Shown piece after piece: positions 1 to 8,860 of a DNA stretch of 64,000 nucleotides. The translations under genes were made by a program, and so were the position numbers. This stretch comes from Paenisporosarcina sp050269735 (lineage in GTDB: Bacteria; Bacillota; Bacilli; Bacillales_A; Planococcaceae): assembly GCF_050269735.1 (NCBI RefSeq), contig NZ_JBNNIX010000001.1, positions 1,302,001 to 1,366,000 of the forward strand, given 5' to 3'. The notes below the pieces were generated by a model, which saw nothing but the letters and a program-made list of their open reading frames with translations, had not been told where the DNA came from and made no database searches. The stretch's first letter is position 1. Every line of letters starts with the position of its first letter.

Positions 1-159
1 TCACAAATTCAATTAGCAGTCTTGATTGATCGAGGTCATCGCGAATTACCCGTACGAGCGGACTATGTCGGAAAAAATATTCCGACCGCAAGCCTGGAAC
101 GAATTGTTGTACGTATGCAAGAAACAGATCATGAAGACAGTGTAACAATTCACGAGTAG
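1..159 (+). CDS. pyrR: PyrR, pyrimidine operon attenuator / uracil phosphoribosyltransferase (C-terminal part)
   Basis: The window opens in frame inside this gene; 52 C-terminal residues and a TAG stop are present. The sequence (VLIDRGHRELPVRADYVGKN, then a VRMQETD-type tail) is the typical PyrR C-terminus. PyrR binds pyr mRNA when uridine nucleotides are abundant and promotes premature termination; it also has weak uracil phosphoribosyltransferase activity. The PRPP-binding motif lies upstream, outside the window. It is the first gene of the pyr operon and is separated from pyrP by only 18 bases, which leaves no room for the attenuator that B. subtilis has at this junction. Identification rests on the tail plus operon position. 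Confidence 0.93.
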   Translation, partial: SQIQLAVLIDRGHRELPVRADYVGKNIPTASLERIVVRMQETDHEDSVTIHE

Positions 160-177
160 ACGAATGGGGAGAATGAG

Positions 178-1497
178 ATGACAAATACACAAACAGTTTT
201 GGACATACATGACAGACCTTCAACGGGCAAGTTAGCAACGCTAAGTATTCAACATATGTTTGCCATGTTTGGGGCAACAATACTGGTGCCACAATTGGTC
301 GGCTTAAGTCCGGCAATTGCATTGTTAACAAGTGGGATCGCGACGCTGATCTTTATGTTCGTAACGAAATTCCAAGTTCCCGCTTATCTAGGTTCTTCAT
401 TTGCTTTCATATTGCCGATTCAAATGGCAACGAAAGAAGGCGGTATCGGCAGTGCTATGATTGGCAGTCTGTTCGTCGCAATCGTCTACTTTATCGTTTC
501 GCTGATTATCTGGAAAACAGGCTATAAATGGATTATGAAAATATTACCGCCGATTGTAGTGGCACCTGTCATCATCGTAATTGGGTTGGCTTTATCACCA
601 GTCGCAATCGATATGGCGATGAATATCGACCCTGACTTAGACGGAATAAAAGAATACAGCATGCTGCATTTCTCAGCAGCCTTAGTGACATTAGCAGCAG
701 CAGTTGTGGCAACGTTATTCTTCAGAGGAATCATCAGCTTAATGCCGGTTCTGATTGGAATTATCGTAGGATATGTGTACTCATTGATAATCGGAATCGT
801 CAATTTCAATCCAGTAAAAAAAGCGGATTGGATATCAGTTCCTGACTTCCTGATTCCTGGTGTGCATTATGAATTTGTCATTACGCCGACCTTACTTTGG
901 CTGATGGTTCCCATCGCAATCGTAACGATTTCCGAGCATATCGGTCATCAATTGGTCTTAGGAAAAATCGTTAACCGCAATTACATAAAAGATCCAGGAC
1001 TTCATCGTTCATTATTAGGTGACGGCCTTGGAACTTTCATCAGTGGTCTGTTGGGTGGACCACCAAAAACAACTTACGGTGAAAACATCGGAGTGCTAGC
1101 AATTACCCGAGTATATAGTGTCTATGTCATTGGGGGTGCTGCAGTACTTGCCATCGCCTTCTCGTTCTTTGGCAAAGTCATGGCACTCATTGCAACGATT
1201 CCAAATGCAGTGCTGGGTGGAATTTCGATTTTACTCTTCGGGATCATTGCGTCATCAGGTCTACGCATGCTGGTAGATAACAACATTGATTTTGGAGACA
1301 AGCGTAACTTAGTCATTTCATCGATTATCCTGGTAATCGGAATCGGTGGGGCGAAACTACACTTCATGGATACGTTTGAAGTTGGTGGCATGGCTTTAGC
1401 TGCCATAGTCGGTGTTCTACTAAACTTGGTCCTACCTGGTAGACCGCAAGAAGCTATTGATTCATTGGAAGACAAATCAAATACTGAATCCTTTTAA
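178..1497 (+). CDS. pyrP: Uracil permease PyrP (NCS2/UraA family)
   Basis: This 439-residue protein is hydrophobic throughout, as expected for a 14-helix NCS2 nucleobase-cation symporter that imports uracil across the cytoplasmic membrane. The NCS2 signature appears around residues 300-313 (YGENIGVLAITRVYS, matching the QNxGxxxxTRxxS pattern). The N-terminus (FAMFGATILVPQLVGLSP) is typical of the uracil branch. The ATG start follows a GGGGAGA ribosome-binding site. Its place between pyrR and pyrB matches B. subtilis. Expression is probably coupled to pyrR translation because of the short 18-base gap, and it should share control from the pyr leader upstream of the window. Confidence 0.96.
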   Translation: MTNTQTVLDIHDRPSTGKLATLSIQHMFAMFGATILVPQLVGLSPAIALLTSGIATLIFMFVTKFQVPAYLGSSFAFILPIQMATKEGGIGSAMIGSLFVAIVYFIVSLIIWKTGYKWIMKILPPIVVAPVIIVIGLALSPVAIDMAMNIDPDLDGIKEYSMLHFSAALVTLAAAVVATLFFRGIISLMPVLIGIIVGYVYSLIIGIVNFNPVKKADWISVPDFLIPGVHYEFVITPTLLWLMVPIAIVTISEHIGHQLVLGKIVNRNYIKDPGLHRSLLGDGLGTFISGLLGGPPKTTYGENIGVLAITRVYSVYVIGGAAVLAIAFSFFGKVMALIATIPNAVLGGISILLFGIIASSGLRMLVDNNIDFGDKRNLVISSIILVIGIGGAKLHFMDTFEVGGMALAAIVGVLLNLVLPGRPQEAIDSLEDKSNTESF

Positions 1498-1538
1498 TAC
1501 CTAGTCCAGAGAGGCAGGAAAAGGGAAACCGACTGGTA
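1498..1538 (+). promoter_or_regulatory. PyrR-binding anti-antiterminator hairpin
   Basis: Right after the pyrP stop, the RNA can form a stem of 1498-1506 (TACCTAGTC) with 1531-1538 (GACTGGTA), with one bulged T. The AGTCCAGAGAGGCA segment at 1503-1516 matches the conserved PyrR-binding loop pattern as I recall it (ARUCCNGNGAGGYU). PyrR bound to UMP is known to stabilise this structure, which disrupts the antiterminator and lets the terminator at 1581-1614 form. This places pyrB and all downstream genes under pyrimidine-responsive attenuation. Confidence 0.88.
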
Positions 1539-1580
1539 GAGTTCCGTGACATCATGGATCTTTGCTTGAAGGTACCCCTT

Positions 1581-1614
1581 AAGCCTCTCAACACTTGTTG
1601 AGAGGCTTTCTTTT
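1581..1614 (+). terminator. Attenuator terminator between pyrP and pyrB
   Basis: A 12-bp perfect stem (1581-1592 with 1597-1608, AAGCCTCTCAAC/GTTGAGAGGCTT) with a 4-base loop is followed by a T-rich tract. It lies 43 bases after the PyrR-binding hairpin and 27 bases before pyrB, the expected arrangement for the regulated terminator of a PyrR attenuator. Confidence 0.88.
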
Positions 1615-1641
1615 AACCAAAAGAAAGTGGGAGGCTGTAAA

Positions 1642-2520
1642 GTGAAGCATCTATTGAGCATGAAAGACCTACAAGAAAAGGACATACAAACGATATTAAG
1701 TCGTGCATCACACTTTCAACAGCAAGCATCAGCTAATTTGATTAAACCATATACGGTAGCAAATTTATTTTTCGAACCGAGTACACGAACAAAAATGAGT
1801 TTTGAGATGGCCGAGCGGAAACTTGGACTGAACGTACTTCCATTTGAAGCAGGAACATCGAGCACTCTAAAAGGTGAAACTTTGTACGACACAGTAAAAA
1901 CTTTGGAAGCTATCGGGGTGGATGCTGTTGTTATAAGGCATGAACAAGATGGTTTTTATGAAGAATTATTAGCCGGAGTGAACGTCGCAATCATCAATGG
2001 TGGAGACGGTTCGGGTCAGCATCCAACTCAATGTTTACTCGATCTATATACCATCCTACAAGAGTTTGGAAAGTTTGAAGGGCTGAAAATTGCAATCGTT
2101 GGGGATATCGCACATAGCCGGGTAGCCAAATCAAATGCAGAAGCGCTGACAAGATTAGGTGCACATGTCACATTCCTTTGTCCACCTGAGTGGCAAGGCG
2201 ACTATGAAGCAGTAAATACTTGGGACGACATACTGCCGACTGCTGATGTGATTATGCTTTTACGAGTGCAACATGAGCGGCATGAATCAACAACTGACTT
2301 TACGAAAGAAAGCTACCATGAGACATACGGTTTAACAAACAAACGCTATGAAGAATTGAAACCGACAGCTATCATCTTGCACCCAGCGCCTGTTAATCGG
2401 GACGTGGAAATAGCAAACGAGCTGGTGGAAAGTGAAAAATCACGTATATTCAAGCAAATGCACAACGGTGTGTTCGTACGCATGGCCATACTGGAATCCG
2501 TTTTGAAAGGGAGATCATGA
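1642..2520 (+). CDS. pyrB: Aspartate carbamoyltransferase catalytic subunit
   Basis: The enzyme joins carbamoyl phosphate and aspartate to make N-carbamoyl-aspartate, the committed step of pyrimidine synthesis. The 292-residue product has the carbamoyl-phosphate loop PSTRT near residue 47, HPTQ near 127, and HPAPVNR near 247. The GTG start at 1642 was chosen because it follows the GGGAGG site at 1629-1634 by seven bases and gives MKHLLSMKDLQ, aligning with B. subtilis PyrB; the upstream GTG at 1627 would overlap the ribosome-binding site. The stop overlaps the pyrC start region (ATGA type), so the two are translationally coupled. No regulatory pyrI gene is present, as usual in Bacillales. Confidence 0.95.
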   Translation: MKHLLSMKDLQEKDIQTILSRASHFQQQASANLIKPYTVANLFFEPSTRTKMSFEMAERKLGLNVLPFEAGTSSTLKGETLYDTVKTLEAIGVDAVVIRHEQDGFYEELLAGVNVAIINGGDGSGQHPTQCLLDLYTILQEFGKFEGLKIAIVGDIAHSRVAKSNAEALTRLGAHVTFLCPPEWQGDYEAVNTWDDILPTADVIMLLRVQHERHESTTDFTKESYHETYGLTNKRYEELKPTAIILHPAPVNRDVEIANELVESEKSRIFKQMHNGVFVRMAILESVLKGRS

Positions 2521-3797
2521 TGAAAAAATTCATACAAAACATTCAATTGCTTAATGACAATCATGAATTGATGGAGGGATCCATCCTGATCGACAATGGA
2601 CGCATTATCGAAGTAAATCCGAAAACAACACCTGAAGCGGATGAAATTATCGACGGCAACGGACATTTTGTTTCCGCAGGGTTCATCGATGTCCATGTTC
2701 ATTTGCGTGAGCCAGGTGGCGAGCAAAAAGAAACGATTCAAACCGGTACACATGCTGCGGCAAAAGGTGGATACACAACCATCTGTGCAATGCCGAATAC
2801 AAGACCTGTTCCGGATACGGTTGAAAATCTATCTCATGTCAATAGTTTAATAGAAGAAAACGCGTTAATTCGAGTACTCCCTTATGCTTCTATAACCATT
2901 CGCGAAGCTGGTAAAGAACGAACAAATCTGGCTGCATTGAAAGAGCATGGTGCCTTTGCCTTTACGGATGACGGGGTTGGTGTTCAGCAGGCTGGCATGA
3001 TGTATGAAGCAATGAAAGATGCAGCAAAGTTGAATATGCCGATAGTTGCTCATTGTGAAGACAATACACTTATCTACGCGGGCGTCATGCACGAAGGTGT
3101 GAAAAATAAAGAACTGGGTCTGAAAGGCATTCCATCCATTGCAGAGTCTGTGCATATTGCGAGAGATGTATTGCTCGCTGAAGCTGCTGGTGCGCACTAT
3201 CACGTGTGTCACGTTAGCACCAAAGAATCTGTGCGAGTAATCAGAGATGCCAAAAAGGCAGGAATACGGGTTACAGCTGAAGTCAGTCCTCACCACTTGT
3301 TGTTATGTGAAGACGATATTCCAGGAAATGACGCAATCTGGAAAATGAATCCGCCACTTCGCGCAAAAGAAGATTTACAAGCCTTAATTGAGGGACTGGA
3401 AGATGGGACACTGGATTTCATCGCTACGGACCATGCCCCTCATACAGCTGATGAAAAAGGGAACGGAATGGAACAGGCACCGTTTGGAATCGTTGGTTTG
3501 GAAACGGCTTTTCCCTTGCTGCATACTCATTTTGTGAAAAGTGGAAAATGGACATTAGCGCAATTGATAGACTGGATGACGAGAAAGCCGGCTGATGTTT
3601 TCGGACTGCCTTATGGTCGCTTGCATATGGGCGAATCAGCAGACTTAGTATTTATTGATTTGGCGAAAGAACAGAATATAAATACTGCAACGTTTGTATC
3701 AAAAGGAAAAAATACACCGTTCCAAGATTGGGCATGCACCGGTTGGCCGGTCATGACGATGTTTGAAGGCAATGTTATTTGGCAGGAGGAGAAATGA
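2520..3797 (+). CDS. pyrC: Dihydroorotase PyrC
   Basis: A zinc amidohydrolase that cyclises N-carbamoyl-aspartate to dihydroorotate in the cytosol. The metal-binding HVHLREPGG motif lies near residues 58-66, HCED near 177, and the ATDHAPHT segment carries the catalytic Asp near residue 304. The 425-residue length is usual for the class I enzyme. Two adjacent ATGs (2517 and 2520) are possible; 2520 is better spaced from GGGAG at about 2509-2513 and matches the family N-terminus. It overlaps pyrB by one base and its end overlaps the pyrAA start. Confidence 0.95.
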   Translation: MKKFIQNIQLLNDNHELMEGSILIDNGRIIEVNPKTTPEADEIIDGNGHFVSAGFIDVHVHLREPGGEQKETIQTGTHAAAKGGYTTICAMPNTRPVPDTVENLSHVNSLIEENALIRVLPYASITIREAGKERTNLAALKEHGAFAFTDDGVGVQQAGMMYEAMKDAAKLNMPIVAHCEDNTLIYAGVMHEGVKNKELGLKGIPSIAESVHIARDVLLAEAAGAHYHVCHVSTKESVRVIRDAKKAGIRVTAEVSPHHLLLCEDDIPGNDAIWKMNPPLRAKEDLQALIEGLEDGTLDFIATDHAPHTADEKGNGMEQAPFGIVGLETAFPLLHTHFVKSGKWTLAQLIDWMTRKPADVFGLPYGRLHMGESADLVFIDLAKEQNINTATFVSKGKNTPFQDWACTGWPVMTMFEGNVIWQEEK

Positions 3798-4897
3798 TGA
3801 TGAAAAGAAGCCTCATTTTAGAAACTGGAGATGTGTTTAATGGAACAGCATTCGGTAGTTTGAATGCCAGTGAAGGAGAAGTCGTATTCACAACGGGTAT
3901 GACAGGCTACCAGGAAACGCTATCGGATCCATCTTACTGCGGTCAAATCGTAACGATGACTTATCCATTGATCGGCAATTACGGTATTAATCGGGACGAT
4001 TTTGAATCAATTGAACCGGCAATTAAAGGGATGGTTGTGCGAGAACTAGCGAACACACCATCAAACTTCCGAAGTGATGCGACACTCAATGACTTATTCG
4101 TTTTGAAAAACATTCCCGGTATTGAAGGAGTGGACACACGTAAACTGACACGAATTATTCGCGAATACGGTTCCGTAAAAGGCCACATCAGTGAAGCGGG
4201 TTCAGATATCCAAGTGGAAGAAGTAGTTGCACAGTTAAAAATGACGACATTCCCAACGGATCAAGTCAAACAAGTGTCAACCAAACGTCCTTATCCTAGT
4301 CCAGGACGCGGAAAACGTGTGGTGCTTGTAGATTTCGGAATGAAACACGGCATCTTGCGTGAACTGAATAAACGGGATTGTGATGTGGTGGTGGTACCTT
4401 ACAACACAACTGCTGAAGAAATCATGGCGATTTATCCAGACGGCATCATGCTATCAAATGGACCTGGAGATCCAAAAGATGTGCCGGAAGCAATCGAGAT
4501 GTTACAGAACCTAATTGGCAAAATTCCGATATTCGGCATTTGTCTTGGTCATCAACTTTTTGCCCTGGCAAGTGGCGGAGACACGTTTAAATTGAAGTTC
4601 GGTCACCGAGGAGCCAATCACCCGGTAAAAGATTTGGAATCCGGCAAAACGGAAATGACTTCCCAGAACCATGGCTATGCAGTAGACCCAGAATCATTAA
4701 CAGGTACACGTTTGAAAGTTACGCATACGGCTTTAAATGATGGCACAGTGGAAGGCTTAAAACATTTGGATGCTGCAGCATTCACAGTGCAATATCATCC
4801 TGAAGCCTCACCTGGACCAGAAGATTCAAATCACTTATTTGATCGCTTTATCGAGTTAATGAACGCCAACGTGAAAGGGGAAAAAATACATGCCTAA
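3797..4897 (+). CDS. pyrAA: Carbamoyl-phosphate synthase, pyrimidine-specific, small (glutaminase) subunit
   Basis: This subunit hydrolyses glutamine and channels ammonia to the large subunit PyrAB. The N-terminal half is the CPSase small-chain domain (TGMTGYQETLSDPSYCGQIV). The C-terminal half is a class I glutamine amidotransferase with a catalytic triad of Cys249 (GICLGHQ), His334 and Glu336 (QYHPEASPGPED). Three consecutive ATGs at 3794, 3797 and 3800 follow AGGAGGAG (3784-3791). I take 3797, five bases from the site, although 3800 (MKRSLILE) is equally good by homology. It overlaps pyrC at its 5' end and pyrAB at its 3' end. Confidence 0.94.
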   Translation: MMKRSLILETGDVFNGTAFGSLNASEGEVVFTTGMTGYQETLSDPSYCGQIVTMTYPLIGNYGINRDDFESIEPAIKGMVVRELANTPSNFRSDATLNDLFVLKNIPGIEGVDTRKLTRIIREYGSVKGHISEAGSDIQVEEVVAQLKMTTFPTDQVKQVSTKRPYPSPGRGKRVVLVDFGMKHGILRELNKRDCDVVVVPYNTTAEEIMAIYPDGIMLSNGPGDPKDVPEAIEMLQNLIGKIPIFGICLGHQLFALASGGDTFKLKFGHRGANHPVKDLESGKTEMTSQNHGYAVDPESLTGTRLKVTHTALNDGTVEGLKHLDAAAFTVQYHPEASPGPEDSNHLFDRFIELMNANVKGEKIHA

Positions 4898-7800
4898 ACG
4901 TAAAGATATAGAAACCATTCTCGTCATCGGATCCGGTCCGATTGTTATTGGACAAGCAGCTGAATTTGACTACGCTGGTACACAAGCATGTCTGGCTTTA
5001 AAAGAAGAAGGCTATCGTGTCATTCTGATTAATTCAAATCCAGCGACCATCATGACGGATACTGAAATTGCAGACAAAGTTTATATCGAACCGATCACAT
5101 TGGATTTTGTTAGCCGTATTTTACGAAAAGAACGTCCGGATGCCCTTCTGCCAACATTGGGCGGACAAACAGGCTTGAATATGGCGATTGAATTGGACGA
5201 ATCAGGGATTCTTCAAGAATTGAACATTGAAATTTTGGGAACAAAATTAGAAGCAATCCATAAAGCGGAAGATCGTGATTTATTCAGAACATTAATGAAC
5301 GAATTGAACGAACCCGTTCCACAAAGTGACATCTTCCATAACATGCAAGAAGCCCAAGCATTCGTTGAAAGAATCGGTTACCCTGTCATCGTCCGTCCTG
5401 CATTTACCCTGGGTGGAACAGGTGGGGGGATTTGCCACAACGATGAAGAACTTCTTGAAACGGTGACGAGTGGTTTGAAATATAGTCCTGTTACACAGTG
5501 TCTTCTTGAAAAATCAATCGCTGGATTCAAGGAAATAGAATACGAGGTGATGAGAGACTCCAATGACAATGCCATCGTGGTCTGTAATATGGAGAACATT
5601 GATCCGGTAGGTATTCATACAGGAGATTCGATCGTCGTTGCGCCTAGTCAGACGTTATCAGACCGTGAGTATCAAATGTTGCGTAATGTCTCCTTGAAAA
5701 TTATCCGTGCCTTGAAAATCGAAGGGGGCTGTAACGTTCAGTTAGCACTGGATCCATACAGCTTTAACTACTATATTATCGAAGTGAATCCAAGGGTTAG
5801 TCGCTCATCTGCTCTGGCGTCTAAAGCGACAGGTTACCCAATTGCCAAACTGGCTGCTAAAATCGCAGTTGGTTTGACACTGGACGAAATGATGAATCCC
5901 GTTACCGGCAAAACGTATGCATGTTTTGAACCTGCGCTCGATTATGTCGTTACTAAAATTCCGCGCTGGCCTTTTGATAAATTCGAATCAGCTAAACGAA
6001 ATTTAGGTACACAAATGAAAGCAACTGGAGAAGTTATGGCGATGGGTAGAACATTCGAAGAATCCATCCTAAAAGCTGTGCGTTCTCTTGAAACTGGCCA
6101 ATTCCATTTAGATCTGAAAAATGCGGATGCCCTGTCAGACGAATGGATTGAAAAACGTATCCGACGTGCAGGTGATGAGCGCTTGTTCTTCATTGGAGAA
6201 GCATTAAGACGTGGAGTGACGATTGACACTATACATGAGTGGAGCCAAATCGATTTATTCTTCCTCAATAAATTCCAAAATATCGTGAAGTATGAAGAAG
6301 TGGTTTCTGAACATCCATTTGATTTCGACGTAGCGAAAAAAGCAAAACGTATGGGCTTTGCAGATGCAACGTTAGCGACTTTATGGAATAGCGATGAATT
6401 GACCATCTACAACTGGAGAAAAGAACAAAACTTGATTCCAGTGTTTAAAATGGTGGATACATGTGCGGCAGAATTCGAATCGGAAACACCTTATTTCTAC
6501 GGAACATATGAAGATGAAAATGAATCAATCAGAACAGAAAAAGAAAGTGTCATTGTGCTAGGTTCAGGCCCAATTCGAATCGGGCAAGGAGTAGAGTTTG
6601 ACTATGCCACTGTGCATTCCGTCTGGGCAATTAAAGAAGCAGGCTATGAAGCAATCATTATCAATAGCAATCCAGAAACAGTTTCAACGGACTTCTCCAT
6701 ATCGGACAAGCTCTACTTTGAACCATTGACGATTGAAGATGTCATGCACATTGTGGATCTGGAACAACCTAAAGGGGTGGTCGTACAGTTCGGAGGACAA
6801 ACGGCCATCAATTTAGCGGATAAGCTGCAGGAACGTGGTGTTCAAATCCTGGGAACTTCTTTGGAAGATCTGGACCGTGCAGAAAATCGTGATAAATTTG
6901 AACGTGCACTACATGAAATCGGTATCCCTCAACCAATGGGTAAGACGGCTGTTTCAGCCGGACAAGCAGTGGCAATCGGTAACGAAATCGGCTACCCGGT
7001 ATTAGTCCGTCCATCATACGTCTTAGGCGGACGTGCTATGCAAATTGTTTACAATCAAGAAGAACTAGCTCACTACATGGAACATGCGGTGCAGGCAAGT
7101 CCGGAGCATCCGGTACTGGTCGACCGTTACTTAACAGGTACGGAAATTGAAGTCGATGCCATCTCTGACGGAGAAAATGTATGCATTCCAGGAATTATGG
7201 AACATATCGAACGAGCGGGTGTTCACTCGGGTGACTCGATTGCAGTCTATCCACCACAAAACTTAACCTGCGAACAAGTGGATACACTCGTAGATTATAC
7301 GACACGCCTTGCAAAAGGTCTGAACATCATTGGTTTGCTGAATATCCAATATGTCATCTCTAAAGGCGAAGTTTATGTGATTGAAGTGAATCCACGTTCA
7401 AGCCGTACAGTTCCTTTCTTAAGCAAGATCACGAATATTCCAATGGCTAAAATTGCGACAAAAGCAATTTTAGGACAGTCTCTACCATCTCAAGGCATTG
7501 AAAACGGACTTGCGCCTTCACCTAGAGGTGTGTTCGTGAAAGTGCCAGTATTCAGCTTTGCGAAATTGCGCCGAGTGGATATTACATTGGGACCTGAAAT
7601 GAAATCAACTGGGGAAGTCATGGGGAAAGATATCACGCTTGAAAAAGCACTATATAAAGGTCTAGTGGCAGCGGGTATGGAAATTAAAGATCACGGTTCC
7701 GTACTCATGACGATTGCAGATAAAGACAAGGAAGAAGCAGTATCGATTGCTAAACGCTTTACTTCAATCGGGTACAGAATACTTGCAACTGAAGGAACGG

Positions 7801-8087
7801 CAGATGCTTTGAAACAAGCGGGAATCCCCGTTACAACAGTTAATAAAATCGGCAACGATGGTCCAACCCTTCTCGATTACATCCAAAAAGGGGATGCGCA
7901 GTTTGTCATTAACACGCTAACAAAAGGTAAACTGCCAGAGCGTGATGGGTTCCGTATCCGTCGTGAATCAGTTGAGAATGGGATCCCGTGCTTAACCTCA
8001 CTGGACACAGCAGAAGCAATGTTGCGTGTCATTGAATCAATGACCTTCCAAGCGGAGGAGATGCCGAAACAGGGGGTTTTTGCATGA
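4890..8087 (+). CDS. pyrAB: Carbamoyl-phosphate synthase, pyrimidine-specific, large subunit
   Basis: At 1065 residues, this makes carbamoyl phosphate from bicarbonate, ammonia and two ATP. The chain has two homologous halves, each opening with a GSGPI-type nucleotide segment (VIGSGPIVIGQAAEFDYAG near residue 12 and VLGSGPIRIGQGVEFDYA near residue 555). Each half contains an ATP-grasp fold with an EVNPR motif. A C-terminal MGS-like allosteric domain follows from about residue 930. The N-terminus (MPKRKDIETILVIGSGP) is intact. The ATG lies 8 bases inside pyrAA and follows AAAGGGG. Length and both catalytic halves look complete. Confidence 0.97.
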   Translation: MPKRKDIETILVIGSGPIVIGQAAEFDYAGTQACLALKEEGYRVILINSNPATIMTDTEIADKVYIEPITLDFVSRILRKERPDALLPTLGGQTGLNMAIELDESGILQELNIEILGTKLEAIHKAEDRDLFRTLMNELNEPVPQSDIFHNMQEAQAFVERIGYPVIVRPAFTLGGTGGGICHNDEELLETVTSGLKYSPVTQCLLEKSIAGFKEIEYEVMRDSNDNAIVVCNMENIDPVGIHTGDSIVVAPSQTLSDREYQMLRNVSLKIIRALKIEGGCNVQLALDPYSFNYYIIEVNPRVSRSSALASKATGYPIAKLAAKIAVGLTLDEMMNPVTGKTYACFEPALDYVVTKIPRWPFDKFESAKRNLGTQMKATGEVMAMGRTFEESILKAVRSLETGQFHLDLKNADALSDEWIEKRIRRAGDERLFFIGEALRRGVTIDTIHEWSQIDLFFLNKFQNIVKYEEVVSEHPFDFDVAKKAKRMGFADATLATLWNSDELTIYNWRKEQNLIPVFKMVDTCAAEFESETPYFYGTYEDENESIRTEKESVIVLGSGPIRIGQGVEFDYATVHSVWAIKEAGYEAIIINSNPETVSTDFSISDKLYFEPLTIEDVMHIVDLEQPKGVVVQFGGQTAINLADKLQERGVQILGTSLEDLDRAENRDKFERALHEIGIPQPMGKTAVSAGQAVAIGNEIGYPVLVRPSYVLGGRAMQIVYNQEELAHYMEHAVQASPEHPVLVDRYLTGTEIEVDAISDGENVCIPGIMEHIERAGVHSGDSIAVYPPQNLTCEQVDTLVDYTTRLAKGLNIIGLLNIQYVISKGEVYVIEVNPRSSRTVPFLSKITNIPMAKIATKAILGQSLPSQGIENGLAPSPRGVFVKVPVFSFAKLRRVDITLGPEMKSTGEVMGKDITLEKALYKGLVAAGMEIKDHGSVLMTIADKDKEEAVSIAKRFTSIGYRILATEGTADALKQAGIPVTTVNKIGNDGPTLLDYIQKGDAQFVINTLTKGKLPERDGFRIRRESVENGIPCLTSLDTAEAMLRVIESMTFQAEEMPKQGVFA

Positions 8088-8860
8088 TCAGACAAGAACG
8101 CATGCGTATCGTCAAACATAAGGAAATCGCTCATCGTATTTTCGAAATGACTTTGGTCGGTCAGCTTGTCCATGACATGGCCAGCCCAGGTCAATTTGTA
8201 CACATCCGTGTGTCGGATAGTTATGAGCCATTGCTCCGCAGACCAATTAGCATTGCGTCCATTGATCATGAGAATTCTGAGTTCACCATGATTTATCGGG
8301 CGGAAGGCAGAGGCACGACGTTGCTAGCGCAAAAGCAGGTCGGGGAAGAACTCGATGTGTTGGGCCCTCTTGGAAACGGTTTTCCCATTAAGGAAACCGC
8401 TCCAGGAGAAACAGTGGTCCTGATTGGAGGAGGGATCGGTGTTCCTCCGTTATATGAACTTTCTAAAAGACTTGTAGAAAAAGGTGTTAAACCGATTCAT
8501 GTACTTGGCTTCCAGTCAAAAGAAGCTGTCTTCTACGAGAATGCTTTTCGTGAACTTGGCGAAACGCATATCGTCACAGTAGATGGATCATACGGGCAAC
8601 AAGGATTTGTTACAACGTTGCTGGCTGAATTACAACCTGAATTTGCTTCATATTTTACTTGCGGTCCAACAGGCATGCTTGCAGCCATTCAAAACATGTA
8701 TCCTGATCGAAAAGGGTTTCTATCATTTGAAGAACGCATGGGTTGCGGACTTGGCGCATGTTTTGCGTGTGTGTGCAAAACGACGGATCAAACCGAAGTG
8801 GACTATGTAAAAGTGTGCTCGGATGGTCCGGTATTTCCTGCAGGGGTGGTGTCTGTATGA
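8084..8860 (+). CDS. pyrK: Dihydroorotate dehydrogenase electron-transfer subunit PyrK
   Basis: This 258-residue protein carries FAD and a [2Fe-2S] cluster and passes electrons from the PyrD flavin to NAD+. An N-terminal ferredoxin-reductase-like FAD domain (RRPISIASID) is followed by a nucleotide-binding region (GGGIGVPPLYELSK). Iron-sulfur ligands are Cys221, Cys226, Cys229 and Cys245 (MGCGLGACFACVC and VKVCSDGPVF). The start overlaps the pyrAB stop as ATGA and the end overlaps pyrD the same way, so the pair PyrK-PyrD is tightly coupled, consistent with a heterotetrameric class 1B enzyme. Confidence 0.95.
   Translation: MIRQERMRIVKHKEIAHRIFEMTLVGQLVHDMASPGQFVHIRVSDSYEPLLRRPISIASIDHENSEFTMIYRAEGRGTTLLAQKQVGEELDVLGPLGNGFPIKETAPGETVVLIGGGIGVPPLYELSKRLVEKGVKPIHVLGFQSKEAVFYENAFRELGETHIVTVDGSYGQQGFVTTLLAELQPEFASYFTCGPTGMLAAIQNMYPDRKGFLSFEERMGCGLGACFACVCKTTDQTEVDYVKVCSDGPVFPAGVVSV

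Noticed and set aside
5378..6406. Minus-strand frames of 73-154 codons inside pyrAB
   Set aside because: Antisense shadows of the carbamoyl-phosphate synthase gene, with no independent signals.
8743..8856. Upstream start for pyrD inside pyrK
   Set aside because: It would overlap the iron-sulfur region of pyrK; the ATG at 8857 with ATGA overlap fits the operon pattern and homologues.
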